A DNA stretch of 64,000 nucleotides. It comes from SLRI01 sp942491185 (GTDB taxonomy: Bacteria; Pseudomonadota; Alphaproteobacteria; Geminicoccales; Geminicoccaceae). The notes below the pieces were generated by a model. The model did not search any database and was not told where the DNA came from. It worked only from the letters and a program-made list of their open reading frames with translations. Shown piece after piece: positions 17,808 through 25,570 of the stretch; the first letter of the stretch is position 1; every line of letters begins with the position of its first letter. The DNA is taken from contig CALOAB010000021.1 in NCBI GenBank assembly GCA_942491185.1, forward strand, positions 434,001 to 498,000. Reading direction: 5' to 3'. Both the position numbers and the translations under genes were made by a program.

Positions 17808-18601
17808 CAGAGCGTCGAGCCGGTCAGCAGGTGAAACACCCTGGAGCTCGAGCCGATGACGGCAGGCGGTGCGTCGGCAATGAGCTGGCCTCGTTCGAGG
17901 ACCAGGCAGCGATCGGCGAGCCGGCCGAGCGTCGCCAGATCGTCCTCCATCACGACCAGCGTCAGGTCGGCGCGCCGCAACCGGGCGAGGCAGCGCGCCA
18001 GCGTCGTCCGATCCTCGGCCAGCAGCCCGCCGAGCGGTCGCTCCAAGAGGAGCAGCCGTGGCCGCTGGATCAGGCAGCGGGCAAGCTCGCCGAGACGCGC
18101 CTCGAGCCCACCGAGGCTGGCCACCGACCGCTCGGCCAGGTGGCTGATGTCGAGGAAGTCGAGAATGGCGGCGATGTCCTCGCGGTCGGTGGCATTCGGC
18201 CCGGTCGCAATGTCGAGGACCAGCCGCCAGGCGGGCCTCGCGACCACCGCCCGGGCAAGCGCCAGCATGGTCCGCAGCGTGCAGCCGGGCACCAGCCGCT
18301 GCCGGCGCATGATGCTGATGCCGAGTCGCGCCCTAGCACTCGGCGAGAAGCGATCGATTCGCAGACCACCGAACCGCAGGCTGCCGGCGGCCGGCGCCAC
18401 GTGGCCGGCGATCAGCTCGAGCATCGCCTCGCGGCCGGCCCCGCTGAGGCCGATCAGGCCGGTGATCGTCGACTCGTCGAAGCCGCAGCTGAGTGGGCCG
18501 AGCGGGTGGCCGGCGGGGCCCTTGCCAGCTTGCCGATCGAGCCGCACGTCGATGAGCTCGAGCAGCGGACGAAGCGGGGAATTGAGGACGAGATCGCTCA
18601 T
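17807..18601 (-). CDS. LivG-like ABC pseudo-ATPase
   Basis: The 264-aa product aligns with LivG by layout, but almost every catalytic residue is changed. Walker A is GLSGAGREA (51-59; Lys to Arg57, Ser/Thr to Glu58). The Q-loop region is SIMRRQRLVPGCTL, with Arg where Gln is expected. Walker B is LLLLERP (Asp to Glu187, Glu to Arg188). The switch His is Asp220 in VVMEDD. The signature region ASLGGLEARLGELARCL keeps the Ser and one Gly of LSYGQ. The C-terminal LADRCLVLERGQLIADAPP is normal. It starts four bases before the LivM-like stop. The open frame and codon use look maintained, suggesting a non-hydrolytic partner rather than junk; this is inference. Confidence 0.75.
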   Translation of the reverse strand: MSDLVLNSPLRPLLELIDVRLDRQAGKGPAGHPLGPLSCGFDESTITGLIGLSGAGREAMLELIAGHVAPAAGSLRFGGLRIDRFSPSARARLGISIMRRQRLVPGCTLRTMLALARAVVARPAWRLVLDIATGPNATDREDIAAILDFLDISHLAERSVASLGGLEARLGELARCLIQRPRLLLLERPLGGLLAEDRTTLARCLARLRRADLTLVVMEDDLATLGRLADRCLVLERGQLIADAPPAVIGSSSRVFHLLTGSTL

Positions 18602-19533
18602 CGTTCGGCCAGCCGCGGCGTCGCCAGACCGGTGCTGGCGGCCGTCGGTGCCGGTGACTGCCAGCTGGGCGAGCCGTCGCCGCGAATCAACAGCTGCAGG
18701 ACCAGTGCCAGAAGCGTCGCCGCGAGCGTCAGGTCGAGGAAGCTCGGTGCCAGCGCCACCGTGAGCTTGGGCATGAGCAACAACGGCAATGAAGCGAGCA
18801 GTGCTGCACCGAGGCGGATGCCGCCGAGCCGGCCGATCACGGCCAGCGCCAGCGAGAGCGCCACCCAGTCGCCCGCATCGACGGTGATGATCGGCGCCGG
18901 GCCCAGGGCCATCAGCGCACCGCCGATGGCGCTGAGCGCGCCGGCGAGCAGGCAGGCGGTGAGCGCCACGGCACGGCCGTCGAGACCGAGCCCGTCCGCC
19001 GGCAGGGCGGCCAAGGCCGCTGCTTCATGCAGTCGTGCCGCGGGCGACGCCAGAAACTGGCGAACCGCGAGGAGCAGGACCAGCGCCACGCCGACCGGCA
19101 GGAGCAGCATCGGCTCGAGCGCGAAGCCGGGCAGGTTGCGGTCGGAATCGGCTGTCACCGCCGGCAGCACGGCCAGCGCCAGCAGCAGCGGCAGCGTCAG
19201 CGCGGCAACGAGCGCCTGGCTGAGGCCGCGCACCAACAGCCAGAGCAGGCCGCCGGCGACCAGGCCGAGCAAGGGTGAAGCGGCCAAGGCGATGGCCGGC
19301 CGCCAGTCGAGATCGAAGATCAGAAGTGGCATGGCGCTGGCGCCGAGTGCGGCGATGCCGCCGAGGCAAAGAATGGGCAGCCGGGCGAGCCCGATCACCA
19401 CCTGGGCGGCCGGCACCAGCAAGAGGACAGCAACGGCAAAGCCGGCAAACGGCAGGGCCGCAGGGGAGCCGAGCGCGGCCAGCAGTGCCGGCAGCAGGAG
19501 GAACGGAACGAGCGCCGTGAGCAGCGGTGCCAT
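18598..19533 (-). CDS. LivM-like ABC transporter permease, divergent
   Basis: The 311-aa protein is extremely hydrophobic, with about eight to ten membrane segments. The LivM hallmark region is recognisable: DGRAVALTACLLAGALSAI, then GALMALGPAPIITVDAG and VALSLALAVIGRLGGIRLG, where typical LivM has a conserved G-G-x-G turn. The C-terminal tail (PSWQSPAPTAAST...) is low complexity. Fourteen bases separate its ATG (19533) from the LivH-like stop, and its stop overlaps the LivG-like start. It belongs with the LivH-like protein as the membrane pore of a branched-chain-amino-acid-type importer. No binding-protein gene accompanies the cluster. Confidence 0.75.
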   Translation of the reverse strand: MAPLLTALVPFLLLPALLAALGSPAALPFAGFAVAVLLLVPAAQVVIGLARLPILCLGGIAALGASAMPLLIFDLDWRPAIALAASPLLGLVAGGLLWLLVRGLSQALVAALTLPLLLALAVLPAVTADSDRNLPGFALEPMLLLPVGVALVLLLAVRQFLASPAARLHEAAALAALPADGLGLDGRAVALTACLLAGALSAIGGALMALGPAPIITVDAGDWVALSLALAVIGRLGGIRLGAALLASLPLLLMPKLTVALAPSFLDLTLAATLLALVLQLLIRGDGSPSWQSPAPTAASTGLATPRLAER

Positions 19534-19547
19534 GAGCCGTGAGCCGC

Positions 19548-20189
19548 CTAGGACGAGACGCTGCGCGCGAGGCGCGGGCCAAGGGCGCGCAAGCCCGCCG
19601 TGGCGAGCAGCGCCACCAGCACGGCATGGGCGAGGGGTGGCAGCATGAGCTCGAGGCCGCCGAAGACGAGCCCGGCGAGCCAGGCGGCCAGTGCCAGCTG
19701 CGTCGCCCGGCCACGCGGCCGGTCCGGCAGGGCCAGCGCCAGGACCACCAGGCCGGCGAGCGGCAGCCAATCGACCACGGCAGGCGGCGGCGCCAGAACG
19801 CCGGCGAGGATGGCCAGCAGCAGGCCCAGGACGAGCGGCAGCGCTGGTGCGATCGGCACGCCGCTGGCGACCAGCCCCGGCGCGTTGGCGCCTGTCGCCC
19901 GCCACAGCCGGCCGGTGCGCGTCGATTCCTGGAGCAGCAAGGCGAGGAACAGCGCCGCTGCGGCGGCGAGCCAGCCGGCAAGGCGCGGCGCGCCGCTGGC
20001 GATGCCGGCGGTGACGGCCTCGACCAGCAATGCCATACCGACCGCAGCGGCGAGCGGTGCCGCCAGCAGCGTCAACGGATCGAGCGTCAGCCGCCGCATC
20101 GCCGCCCAGCCGGCGGCCGCCACATGGCAGAGCCAGGCAGCGTGCATGACGAGGGCGAACACCAAGGCCAGGGTCAAAGCGTGGGACAT
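19548..20189 (-). CDS. LivH-like ABC transporter permease, shortened and divergent
   Basis: The 213-aa membrane protein has about seven hydrophobic segments. The LivH coupling-loop phrase is visible as GRLWRATGANAPGLVASGVP (family pattern RA-x-x-x-N-x-x-x-A-x-L-x-G-I). Typical LivH is near 290-300 aa, so roughly 80 residues are missing or reduced. It is the first gene of the leftward cluster LivH-like, LivM-like, LivG-like, LivF-like. The ATG at 20189 (MSHALTLALVF) is preferred over an upstream in-frame start at 20234 that would add a polar stretch. The divergent neighbour is a phytase-like lipoprotein, with about 75 bases between starts. Confidence 0.7.
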   Translation of the reverse strand: MSHALTLALVFALVMHAAWLCHVAAAGWAAMRRLTLDPLTLLAAPLAAAVGMALLVEAVTAGIASGAPRLAGWLAAAAALFLALLLQESTRTGRLWRATGANAPGLVASGVPIAPALPLVLGLLLAILAGVLAPPPAVVDWLPLAGLVVLALALPDRPRGRATQLALAAWLAGLVFGGLELMLPPLAHAVLVALLATAGLRALGPRLARSVSS

Positions 20190-20264
20190 CGAGGCGGTTT
20201 GTGCAGCAAAGCGGGTGCGAGAGGAATACGGCAATGGACGATTCTGCGGTCGTTCGTGGCAATC

Positions 20265-21191
20265 ATGGCCCTGCTCGGTGCCGGCTGCGCCGCAGCACCG
20301 GCGATACCGGAGGCGTCGCCTGCCGTCAGGATCACGCCGCTCGCTCTCGACGTTCCGGGCATCGAGGTCGGCGCCGGCTTGCGGCTGCTGGCAGCTTACG
20401 AGCTCACCAGCAGCGATCCGCGCTTCGGCGGCTTCTCCGGCATCGAGACAGATGGCCGCACCCTTTGGCTGCTCAGCGATCGGGCCAGCCTCTGGCGAGC
20501 GACCATCGCGAGCGGGTCCGGCGCCGAGCCGCTACGGCTCGCCGACTGGCAGGCCTTCGAGCTCAGGCGTGACGAGGCGGACCGCCGGCCGCTCGACAGC
20601 GAGGCGCTGGCCCGAGGCCCGAGCGGCGATCTCCTGGCCGGCTTCGAGCATGACGGCAGCGTGCGCCGGCTGCGCGCCAATGACGACGGCAGCTGGTCCA
20701 CCGAGCGTTTGAGTGACGAGAGCCTGGTCGACGGCGCATCGCGCAATGCCGGGCTCGAGGCCCTGGCCGCCTGGCCCGACGGCACGCTGATCGCGCTCAG
20801 TGAAGGAGGTCGCCTGGCGCCGGGCGTGGCGTCAGGCGTGACGCTCGAGGACGGCGTGACCGCACCGTTCGGCTATGTCGTCGCCGATGGCTTCAGCCCG
20901 GTGGGTGCCGCCACCGCTGCCGGGCGGCTCTACGTGCTCGAGCGTGCGGTGAGCGTGCTCGGCGGCTGGCGCAGCCGGCTGACGGTGAGCCCGCTCGAAG
21001 AGATGCCGATCAACGGCACGCTCGAGGGCGAGGAGATCCTGCGCATCAGCACGAGCCCGCTCGGCGAGAACTACGAAGGGGTTGCCGTGCTCGAGCGGGC
21101 GGGTGAGGGACGTCTGCTTCTACTGGTTGCCGACGACAACCAGTCACCATTGCAGCGAACGCTGCTGCTGGTGCTGGCCGAGGAGTCTTGA
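20265..21191 (+). CDS. phytase-like (esterase-like) domain lipoprotein
   Basis: The protein is about 308 aa. The N-terminus MALLGAGCAAAP contains a lipobox (LGAGC), so it is likely anchored to a membrane in the periplasm. The rest fits the 'esterase-like activity of phytase' beta-propeller family: FGGFSGIETDGRTLWLLSDR near the start, DSEALARGPSGDLLAGFEHD in the middle, NAGLEALAAWPDGTLIALSE, and NYEGVAVLERAGEGRLLLLVADDN at the end. The n-region from ATG 20265 is very short; a GTG at 20256 or a non-standard start further upstream would give a better signal peptide. It is divergent from the degenerate Liv-type cluster; whether they cooperate is unknown. Confidence 0.8.
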   Translation: MALLGAGCAAAPAIPEASPAVRITPLALDVPGIEVGAGLRLLAAYELTSSDPRFGGFSGIETDGRTLWLLSDRASLWRATIASGSGAEPLRLADWQAFELRRDEADRRPLDSEALARGPSGDLLAGFEHDGSVRRLRANDDGSWSTERLSDESLVDGASRNAGLEALAAWPDGTLIALSEGGRLAPGVASGVTLEDGVTAPFGYVVADGFSPVGAATAAGRLYVLERAVSVLGGWRSRLTVSPLEEMPINGTLEGEEILRISTSPLGENYEGVAVLERAGEGRLLLLVADDNQSPLQRTLLLVLAEES

Positions 21192-21213
21192 GGGCAGACG
21201 GTGGTGCTGCCGG

Positions 21214-21765
21214 TCAGGCCGGCTGGCGGGCGCTCAGCGCATCCCTTGGGCTCATGAGCAGACGGAACGGCACCAGCATGGCGAGCGCCACGACGAGCTT
21301 GACGGCGAGATCGCCCAAGGCCCAGCCGACCCAGGGCAGCCCGGTGAGCGCGAAGGCGAGGCTGAAGAAGAGAGCGGTGTCGATGGTCGAGGCCACGGCC
21401 GACGAGACCAGCGGCGCCCGCCACCACGTGCCCTGCCGCAAGCGGTCGAACAACAGCACGTCGAGAAGCTGGGCCACCAGGAAGGCCGTGCCCGAGGCCA
21501 GTGCGATGCGCGGCGTGGCCAGCCAGATCGAGCAGATGACGGCGAGCGCGAAGCCCAGATAGACCACGCGCCTAGCTGCCGCCGGTCCGAGCCGGCGATT
21601 GGCCAGATCGGTCACCAGAAAGGCCACCGGATAGGTGAAAGCACCCCAGGTCAGCCAGTCATTGACCGGATACTGGACCAGGATATTGGAGGCGACGACG
21701 ATGACCGCCATCGCCACCACCGCGGCCACGATGATGCGGCCGCCGCTTCGCTCAGTGCTCGACAT
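21214..21765 (-). CDS. queuosine precursor transporter, VUT/YhhQ family
   Basis: This 183-aa inner-membrane protein has five to six helices. Family features: ASNILVQYPVNDWLTWGAFTYPVAFLVTDL, containing the conserved T-Y-P-x-x-F-L-x-T-D-L motif near residues 43-53, and later WRAPLVSSAVASTIDTALFF with the conserved Ser/Asp pair. YhhQ imports queuine precursors (preQ0/preQ1) for tRNA modification. Sequence supports family membership strongly. It starts about 20 bases downstream of the rpmB stop, on the same strand, and may be co-transcribed with it. Confidence 0.88.
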   Translation of the reverse strand: MSSTERSGGRIIVAAVVAMAVIVVASNILVQYPVNDWLTWGAFTYPVAFLVTDLANRRLGPAAARRVVYLGFALAVICSIWLATPRIALASGTAFLVAQLLDVLLFDRLRQGTWWRAPLVSSAVASTIDTALFFSLAFALTGLPWVGWALGDLAVKLVVALAMLVPFRLLMSPRDALSARQPA

Positions 21766-21787
21766 CAGGGCGAAAAGCCGAAAGCGG

Positions 21788-22090
21788 TCAGCTCGCGGCT
21801 TCGGCCGCCGGCGCCTTGGTAGCCTCGAGCAGCCGGCGCACGCGGACCATGTCGCTCGGCAGCTTCGCCTCGCTGGTGGTCAGGAGAAAGCCGTCGAGCC
21901 CGCCGCGCTTTTCGATCGTGCGCAGCGTGTTGGCAGCAATCCGCAAGCGGATGCTGCGGCCCAGCGTCTCGCTGTAGAGCCGCCGGCTCTGGATGTTCGG
22001 CAGAAAACGCCGCCGCGTTCTGTTCTTGGCGTGGCTGACATTGTTGCCGGCCTGCACGCCCTTGCCCGTCAGACTGCAACGTCTGGCCAT
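21788..22090 (-). CDS. rpmB: 50S ribosomal protein L28
   Basis: This 100-aa large-subunit ribosomal protein begins MARRCSLTGKGVQAGNNVSH, the classical L28 start, followed by AKNRTRRRFLPNIQSRRLYSE and the C-terminal RTIEKRGGLDGFLL. The length is normal for alphaproteobacteria, with a short Ala-rich tail. The ATG at 22090 is preceded by GTGAGGACGGGTC. A predicted promoter and a hairpin followed by a T run lie in the leader (22122-22185), which may allow transcription attenuation. Confidence 0.97.
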   Translation of the reverse strand: MARRCSLTGKGVQAGNNVSHAKNRTRRRFLPNIQSRRLYSETLGRSIRLRIAANTLRTIEKRGGLDGFLLTTSEAKLPSDMVRVRRLLEATKAPAAEAAS

Positions 22091-22121
22091 GACCCGTCCT
22101 CACATGTCGGGAGCAAACAAG

Positions 22122-22144
22122 AAAAAGCGGCCGCGAACGGCCGC
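22122..22144 (-). terminator. hairpin with T run in the rpmB leader (possible attenuator)
   Basis: Read leftward, GCGGCCG-TTCG-CGGCCGC (22144-22127) is a perfect 7-bp stem with a TTCG loop, followed directly by TTTTTC. It ends about 30 bases before the rpmB ATG and downstream of a possible promoter at 22157-22185. No leftward gene lies close upstream that would need it. Confidence 0.7.
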
Positions 22145-22156
22145 CTACTGACGGAC

Positions 22157-22185
22157 TAGCTAGCCAAGCCGGATCGGCCCGTCAA
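22157..22185 (-). promoter_or_regulatory. possible rpmB promoter
   Basis: On the minus strand TTGACG (22180-22185) and TAGCTA (22157-22162) are 17 bp apart. The -35 is good and the -10 poor. A transcript from here would carry the 22122-22144 hairpin in its leader. Confidence 0.4.
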
Positions 22186-22308
22186 GCCGCATCAACCGAC
22201 ACCCCGACCCATCGAGGTGTTAACGGGATGTTCACCCTACTGTAGCATCATGACCTGGAGCAGCGGGGATGTGGGAATCGGGTGAATGGCGCGCGGCAAG
22301 GCAGCGGA

Positions 22309-22818
22309 ATGATACGCGGGCTGATCATGGTGCTGGCGCTCGCGTGCCTCGCACTGGCGCCGAGCGCCGGCGTTGCCCAGCTCGATGTGGGGACAGCGCT
22401 CGCCGCACTGGAGCACGACCTCGCCGCCGGCGAGGCCCATGCCGCAGCCCTTCGCGATCACGCGACGGCAGGCGATGACGGCAATCCGGGCGCCGCTGCG
22501 GCCGGCATTGCCGATGGCGGCATCGCCTGGTCCATCGCCGCACTGCGCCTCGTCGCCCGGCGCATCGATCGCCACCTCGAGCGCCTGCGCACGGCACCCG
22601 AGACGGCAGCCGACGGTGATCGGGCGCAAACCATGCTGCTGATGCGCTCCGCCCAGAGCCAGCTGGTCTCGACCATCGAAGCCATCCCCGGCGCCGACCA
22701 CGTCAGCCCCGCCGCCGAGCAGCAGCGCCAGGACACGATCGACGCCCTCGACCAAGCCCTAGCCGACCTCGCCGCCGCGACGGCGGTGATGACGAGCTAT
22801 GAATGGGGGGAGGGCTGA
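22309..22818 (+). CDS. secreted alpha-helical protein of unknown function
   Basis: The product is about 169 aa. MIRGLIMVLALACLALAPSA followed by GVAQ is a good signal peptide, so the protein is probably periplasmic. The mature part is Ala-rich and helical with no recognised motif; it lacks cysteines and has many charged pairs (RLVARRIDRHLERLR). The ATG at 22309 is chosen because it places the signal at the N-terminus; an in-frame ATG at 22282 adds nine residues. It is divergent from rpmB. Confidence 0.65.
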   Translation: MIRGLIMVLALACLALAPSAGVAQLDVGTALAALEHDLAAGEAHAAALRDHATAGDDGNPGAAAAGIADGGIAWSIAALRLVARRIDRHLERLRTAPETAADGDRAQTMLLMRSAQSQLVSTIEAIPGADHVSPAAEQQRQDTIDALDQALADLAAATAVMTSYEWGEG

Positions 22819-22873
22819 AAGATCGCGGTATGCTCTTGGTTTGAGTTCTTTTGGCACGCTGTCTCAGCACGCA

Positions 22874-23167
22874 TCATTGAGGCATCTTGAGCGTCGTCTC
22901 GGCTGTTTCGGGCGTACTAGTCGTCGCCTCATGCGTCCTGGCCTTGCGCAGCGAGTGGCTTATCTCGGCTAGGACTCCAAGAAAGACAGCAATCAACATG
23001 TAAAGGATGCCGCGATCAATTGCTTCGCCCGTCGTGGAGTTGCCAAGGTAAGCGCCGGGCTCAGGTTCTATGATTGATCCGCTTGCAATCGCTAAGCCTA
23101 TCGCTGCTCGAGCTAAACCGACAAGAAAGATGAGAACTGAGACCACACGGGCTATGCTTGTGAACAT
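22874..23167 (-). CDS. small two-helix membrane protein of unknown function
   Basis: The product is 97 aa. Helix one is near residues 5-28 (IARVVSVLIFLVGLARAAIG) and helix two near 54-70 (ILYMLIAVFLGVLAEIS), with a short loop containing EPEPGAYLGNST between them. The C-terminal tail is Thr/Glu-rich. The ATG at 23167 is preceded by AGGAG at good spacing, which supports translation. Base composition is less GC-rich than the neighbours, so it may be acquired. No family recognised. Confidence 0.6.
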   Translation of the reverse strand: MFTSIARVVSVLIFLVGLARAAIGLAIASGSIIEPEPGAYLGNSTTGEAIDRGILYMLIAVFLGVLAEISHSLRKARTHEATTSTPETAETTLKMPQ

Positions 23168-23307
23168 TCATCTTTACTCCTGATCCAATGCTGGCGGTGA
23201 AACTTCGTGACGCAGTAATATGTGACATCGTTCCAAGTAGATGTTCCTTTCTTGACCCTGCAAGGTTCGTCAGAAGGTGTTGATGTCTGAAGCAGGCCTG
23301 CCCGCTT

Positions 23308-24861
23308 TCAAGCCGCCTGGCGACCCGGCGCTCGCCTTCTGAAGCCGATCGCTTCGGCGACGTGGATCTTCTTGACCAGCGACGAGGCTTCGAGGTCGGC
23401 CAGCGTGCGGGCGACGCGTAGCACGCGGTAGTAGCCGCGGGCCGAGAAGCGTAGCCGCTCCATGGCGCGGGTGAGCAGCTCGGCCGCCGCGGGCTCCGCT
23501 TCGCAGATCTTGTCCAAGAGCTCGCCTTCCAGCTCGCTGTTGAGCTGGGGTGTGGTGACATCGAGGCTGGTCAGGCGATCTGCCTGCAGCTCACGCGCTG
23601 CGGCGACGCGGGCCGCCACCTCCGCCGAGCCTTCGCCCGGCACCGGCAAGGTCAGGTCCTGAGCGCTCAATGCCGCCACCTCGACATGCAGGTCGATGCG
23701 GTCGAAGAGCGGCCCGGAGATGCGCTTTTGGTAGTCCTCGGCACAGCGCGGCGCCTTGGCGCAGGCGAGGCCCGGATCGTCGAGATAGCCGCAGCGGCAG
23801 GGGTTCATGGCCGCCACCAGCTGGAAGCGGGCCGGGTAGGTGGCGTGGTGGTTGGCCCGGGCCACGGTGACCGAGCCGCTCTCCAACGGCTGGCGCAGGC
23901 TCTCGAGCACCTGCCGGCCGAACTCGGGCAGCTCGTCGAGAAAGAGCACGCCGCGATGGGCGAGGCTGATCTCGCCCGGCCTGGCGTCGCGGCCGCCGCC
24001 GACCATGGCCGCCATGGAGGCCGCATGGTGCGGGCTGCGAAACGGCCTTCCCTCGGGCAGCCGTCCGGCCTCGAGCCTGCCGCCGACGCTGCGGATCAAC
24101 CCCAGCTCGAGGATCTCGGGCGAGGTCAAAGGCGGCAGGATGCCGGGCAACCGGCTCGCCAGCATCGACTTGCCGGCGCCGGGCGGGCCGACCATGAGGA
24201 TGTTGTGGGAACCGGCTGCCGCCACCTCGAGCGCGCGCTTGGCGGTCTCCTGGCCCTTCACGTCCTTGAGGTCGGGGTGGACCGCCGGCCCGCTCGGTCC
24301 GACGGGCGTCGGCTGCGGCAGGATGGCATCGCCACGGCAGTGGCCGACCAGCGCGTAGAGGTCGGGTGCTGCGGTGATCTCGACGGTCTCGGCGAGCCAG
24401 GCCGCCTCGCCGCCCGAGGCCAGCGGGCAGACGATGCCCATGCCCCGCTCGGCCGCAGCCAGGGTGGCCGCCAGCACCCCGCTCACCGGCCGGAGGCTGC
24501 CATCGAGCGCCAGCTCACCGACGACGAGCTTGCCGGCAACCGCATCCCGCTCGAGCAGGCCCATGACGATCAACAGGCCGAGTGCTATCGGCAGGTCGTA
24601 ATGGCTGCCCTCCTTGACCAGGTCGCCCGGCGCCAGGTTGACCGTGATCCGCTTCGCCGGCAGCGCCAGGCTCATCGCCGAGAGCGCTGCCCTGATCCGG
24701 TCCCGGCTCTCGGCCACCGCCTTGTCGGCGAGCCCGACGATGGAGAAGGACGGCATGCCGCCGCCGAGCTGGACCTCGACGTCGACCGACACGGCCTCGA
24801 GGCCGATGAAGGCCACGGTGTCGACCCGGGCGATGGTGGGCGCGTTGACGGTTGTGGCCAA
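23308..24861 (-). CDS. comM: ComM/YifB family Mg-chelatase-like AAA+ ATPase
   Basis: The protein has 517 aa. An N-terminal Lon-protease-like S5 domain (IGLEAVSVDVEVQLGGGMPSF...) precedes an AAA+ core with Walker A GPPGAGKS, the Mg-chelatase loop RPFRSPHHAAS, Walker B GVLFLDELPEF, and the C-terminal Mg_chelatase_C lid. A zinc-like CRCGYLDDP region is present (MNPCRCGY). ComM is a hexameric branch-migration helicase acting during natural transformation. The C-terminus ends shortly after the RFSARGYYRVLRVARTLADLE block, as usual. It is a leftward gene downstream of pyrE after a 90-base gap. Confidence 0.93.
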   Translation of the reverse strand: MATTVNAPTIARVDTVAFIGLEAVSVDVEVQLGGGMPSFSIVGLADKAVAESRDRIRAALSAMSLALPAKRITVNLAPGDLVKEGSHYDLPIALGLLIVMGLLERDAVAGKLVVGELALDGSLRPVSGVLAATLAAAERGMGIVCPLASGGEAAWLAETVEITAAPDLYALVGHCRGDAILPQPTPVGPSGPAVHPDLKDVKGQETAKRALEVAAAGSHNILMVGPPGAGKSMLASRLPGILPPLTSPEILELGLIRSVGGRLEAGRLPEGRPFRSPHHAASMAAMVGGGRDARPGEISLAHRGVLFLDELPEFGRQVLESLRQPLESGSVTVARANHHATYPARFQLVAAMNPCRCGYLDDPGLACAKAPRCAEDYQKRISGPLFDRIDLHVEVAALSAQDLTLPVPGEGSAEVAARVAAARELQADRLTSLDVTTPQLNSELEGELLDKICEAEPAAAELLTRAMERLRFSARGYYRVLRVARTLADLEASSLVKKIHVAEAIGFRRRAPGRQAA

Positions 24862-24951
24862 GATGATCCGCTCGGTTGCTTCAAGCGGAAATAACTAACG
24901 CTATAGTTGATTATTTGGCAAGCCGATCTCGCGGCAGGGACACATTCGCGC

Positions 24952-25560
24952 TCAGCGCAGCCCGCGCGAGCCGGGCTTGATCGCCGGGATGGCGGCCAGC
25001 GCCGGCGGCACCTCCTCGGGCGCGTAGGTCGGGAAATCGACCGTCAGCAGCGCCGTGAGGGGCATGCCCAGCTCGGCCGTGCCGTTCGAGCGGTCGACCA
25101 GGCAGGCGGCGGCCACCGGAACGCCGCCCAGCTCGCGCACGCAGTCCGCACACTCGCGCAAGGACAGCCCGGTCGTGACCACGTCCTCGGCGATCAGCAC
25201 GCGTGCACCAGCCGGCAGCGCGAAGCCGCGCCGGAGCGCGAAGCGGCCATCGACCCGCTCGGTGAAGAACGAGTCGCAGCCCAGCTGCCGGGCCAGCTCG
25301 TAGCCGACCAGGATGCCGCCCATGGCCGGCGCCACCACGGCATCCGGCGCGAGGCCCGGCTGCTGGTCGTGCAGTGCTGCCGCCAGGGCCCGGCACAGCC
25401 GCTCGCCCCGGGCCGGGTCGATCATCACCCGGGCGCATTGCATGTAATGGCCGCTGCGCCGGCCGCTGGTGAGGATGAAATGGCCCTCGAGGAGCGCTTC
25501 CGCCGCCCGGAACTCGGCCATCACCTCGGCCTCGGACAGGCGCCCGCCCAAGCTGCTCAC
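24952..25560 (-). CDS. pyrE: orotate phosphoribosyltransferase
   Basis: PyrE joins orotate to PRPP in pyrimidine synthesis. The product is 202 aa. Visible motifs: EGHFILTSGRRSGHYMQCAR at the N-terminal orotate loop, APAMGGILVGYELAR, and the PRPP-binding loop RVLIAEDVVTTGLS. The GTG at 25560 is preceded by GAGGGGGCG and lies 11 bases after the rsh stop, indicating one transcript with rsh. The upstream frame to 25665 is antisense noise inside rsh. The rsh-pyrE arrangement is common in Rhodospirillales-type genomes. Confidence 0.95.
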   Translation of the reverse strand: MSSLGGRLSEAEVMAEFRAAEALLEGHFILTSGRRSGHYMQCARVMIDPARGERLCRALAAALHDQQPGLAPDAVVAPAMGGILVGYELARQLGCDSFFTERVDGRFALRRGFALPAGARVLIAEDVVTTGLSLRECADCVRELGGVPVAAACLVDRSNGTAELGMPLTALLTVDFPTYAPEEVPPALAAIPAIKPGSRGLR

Positions 25561-25570
25561 GAGCGCCCCC

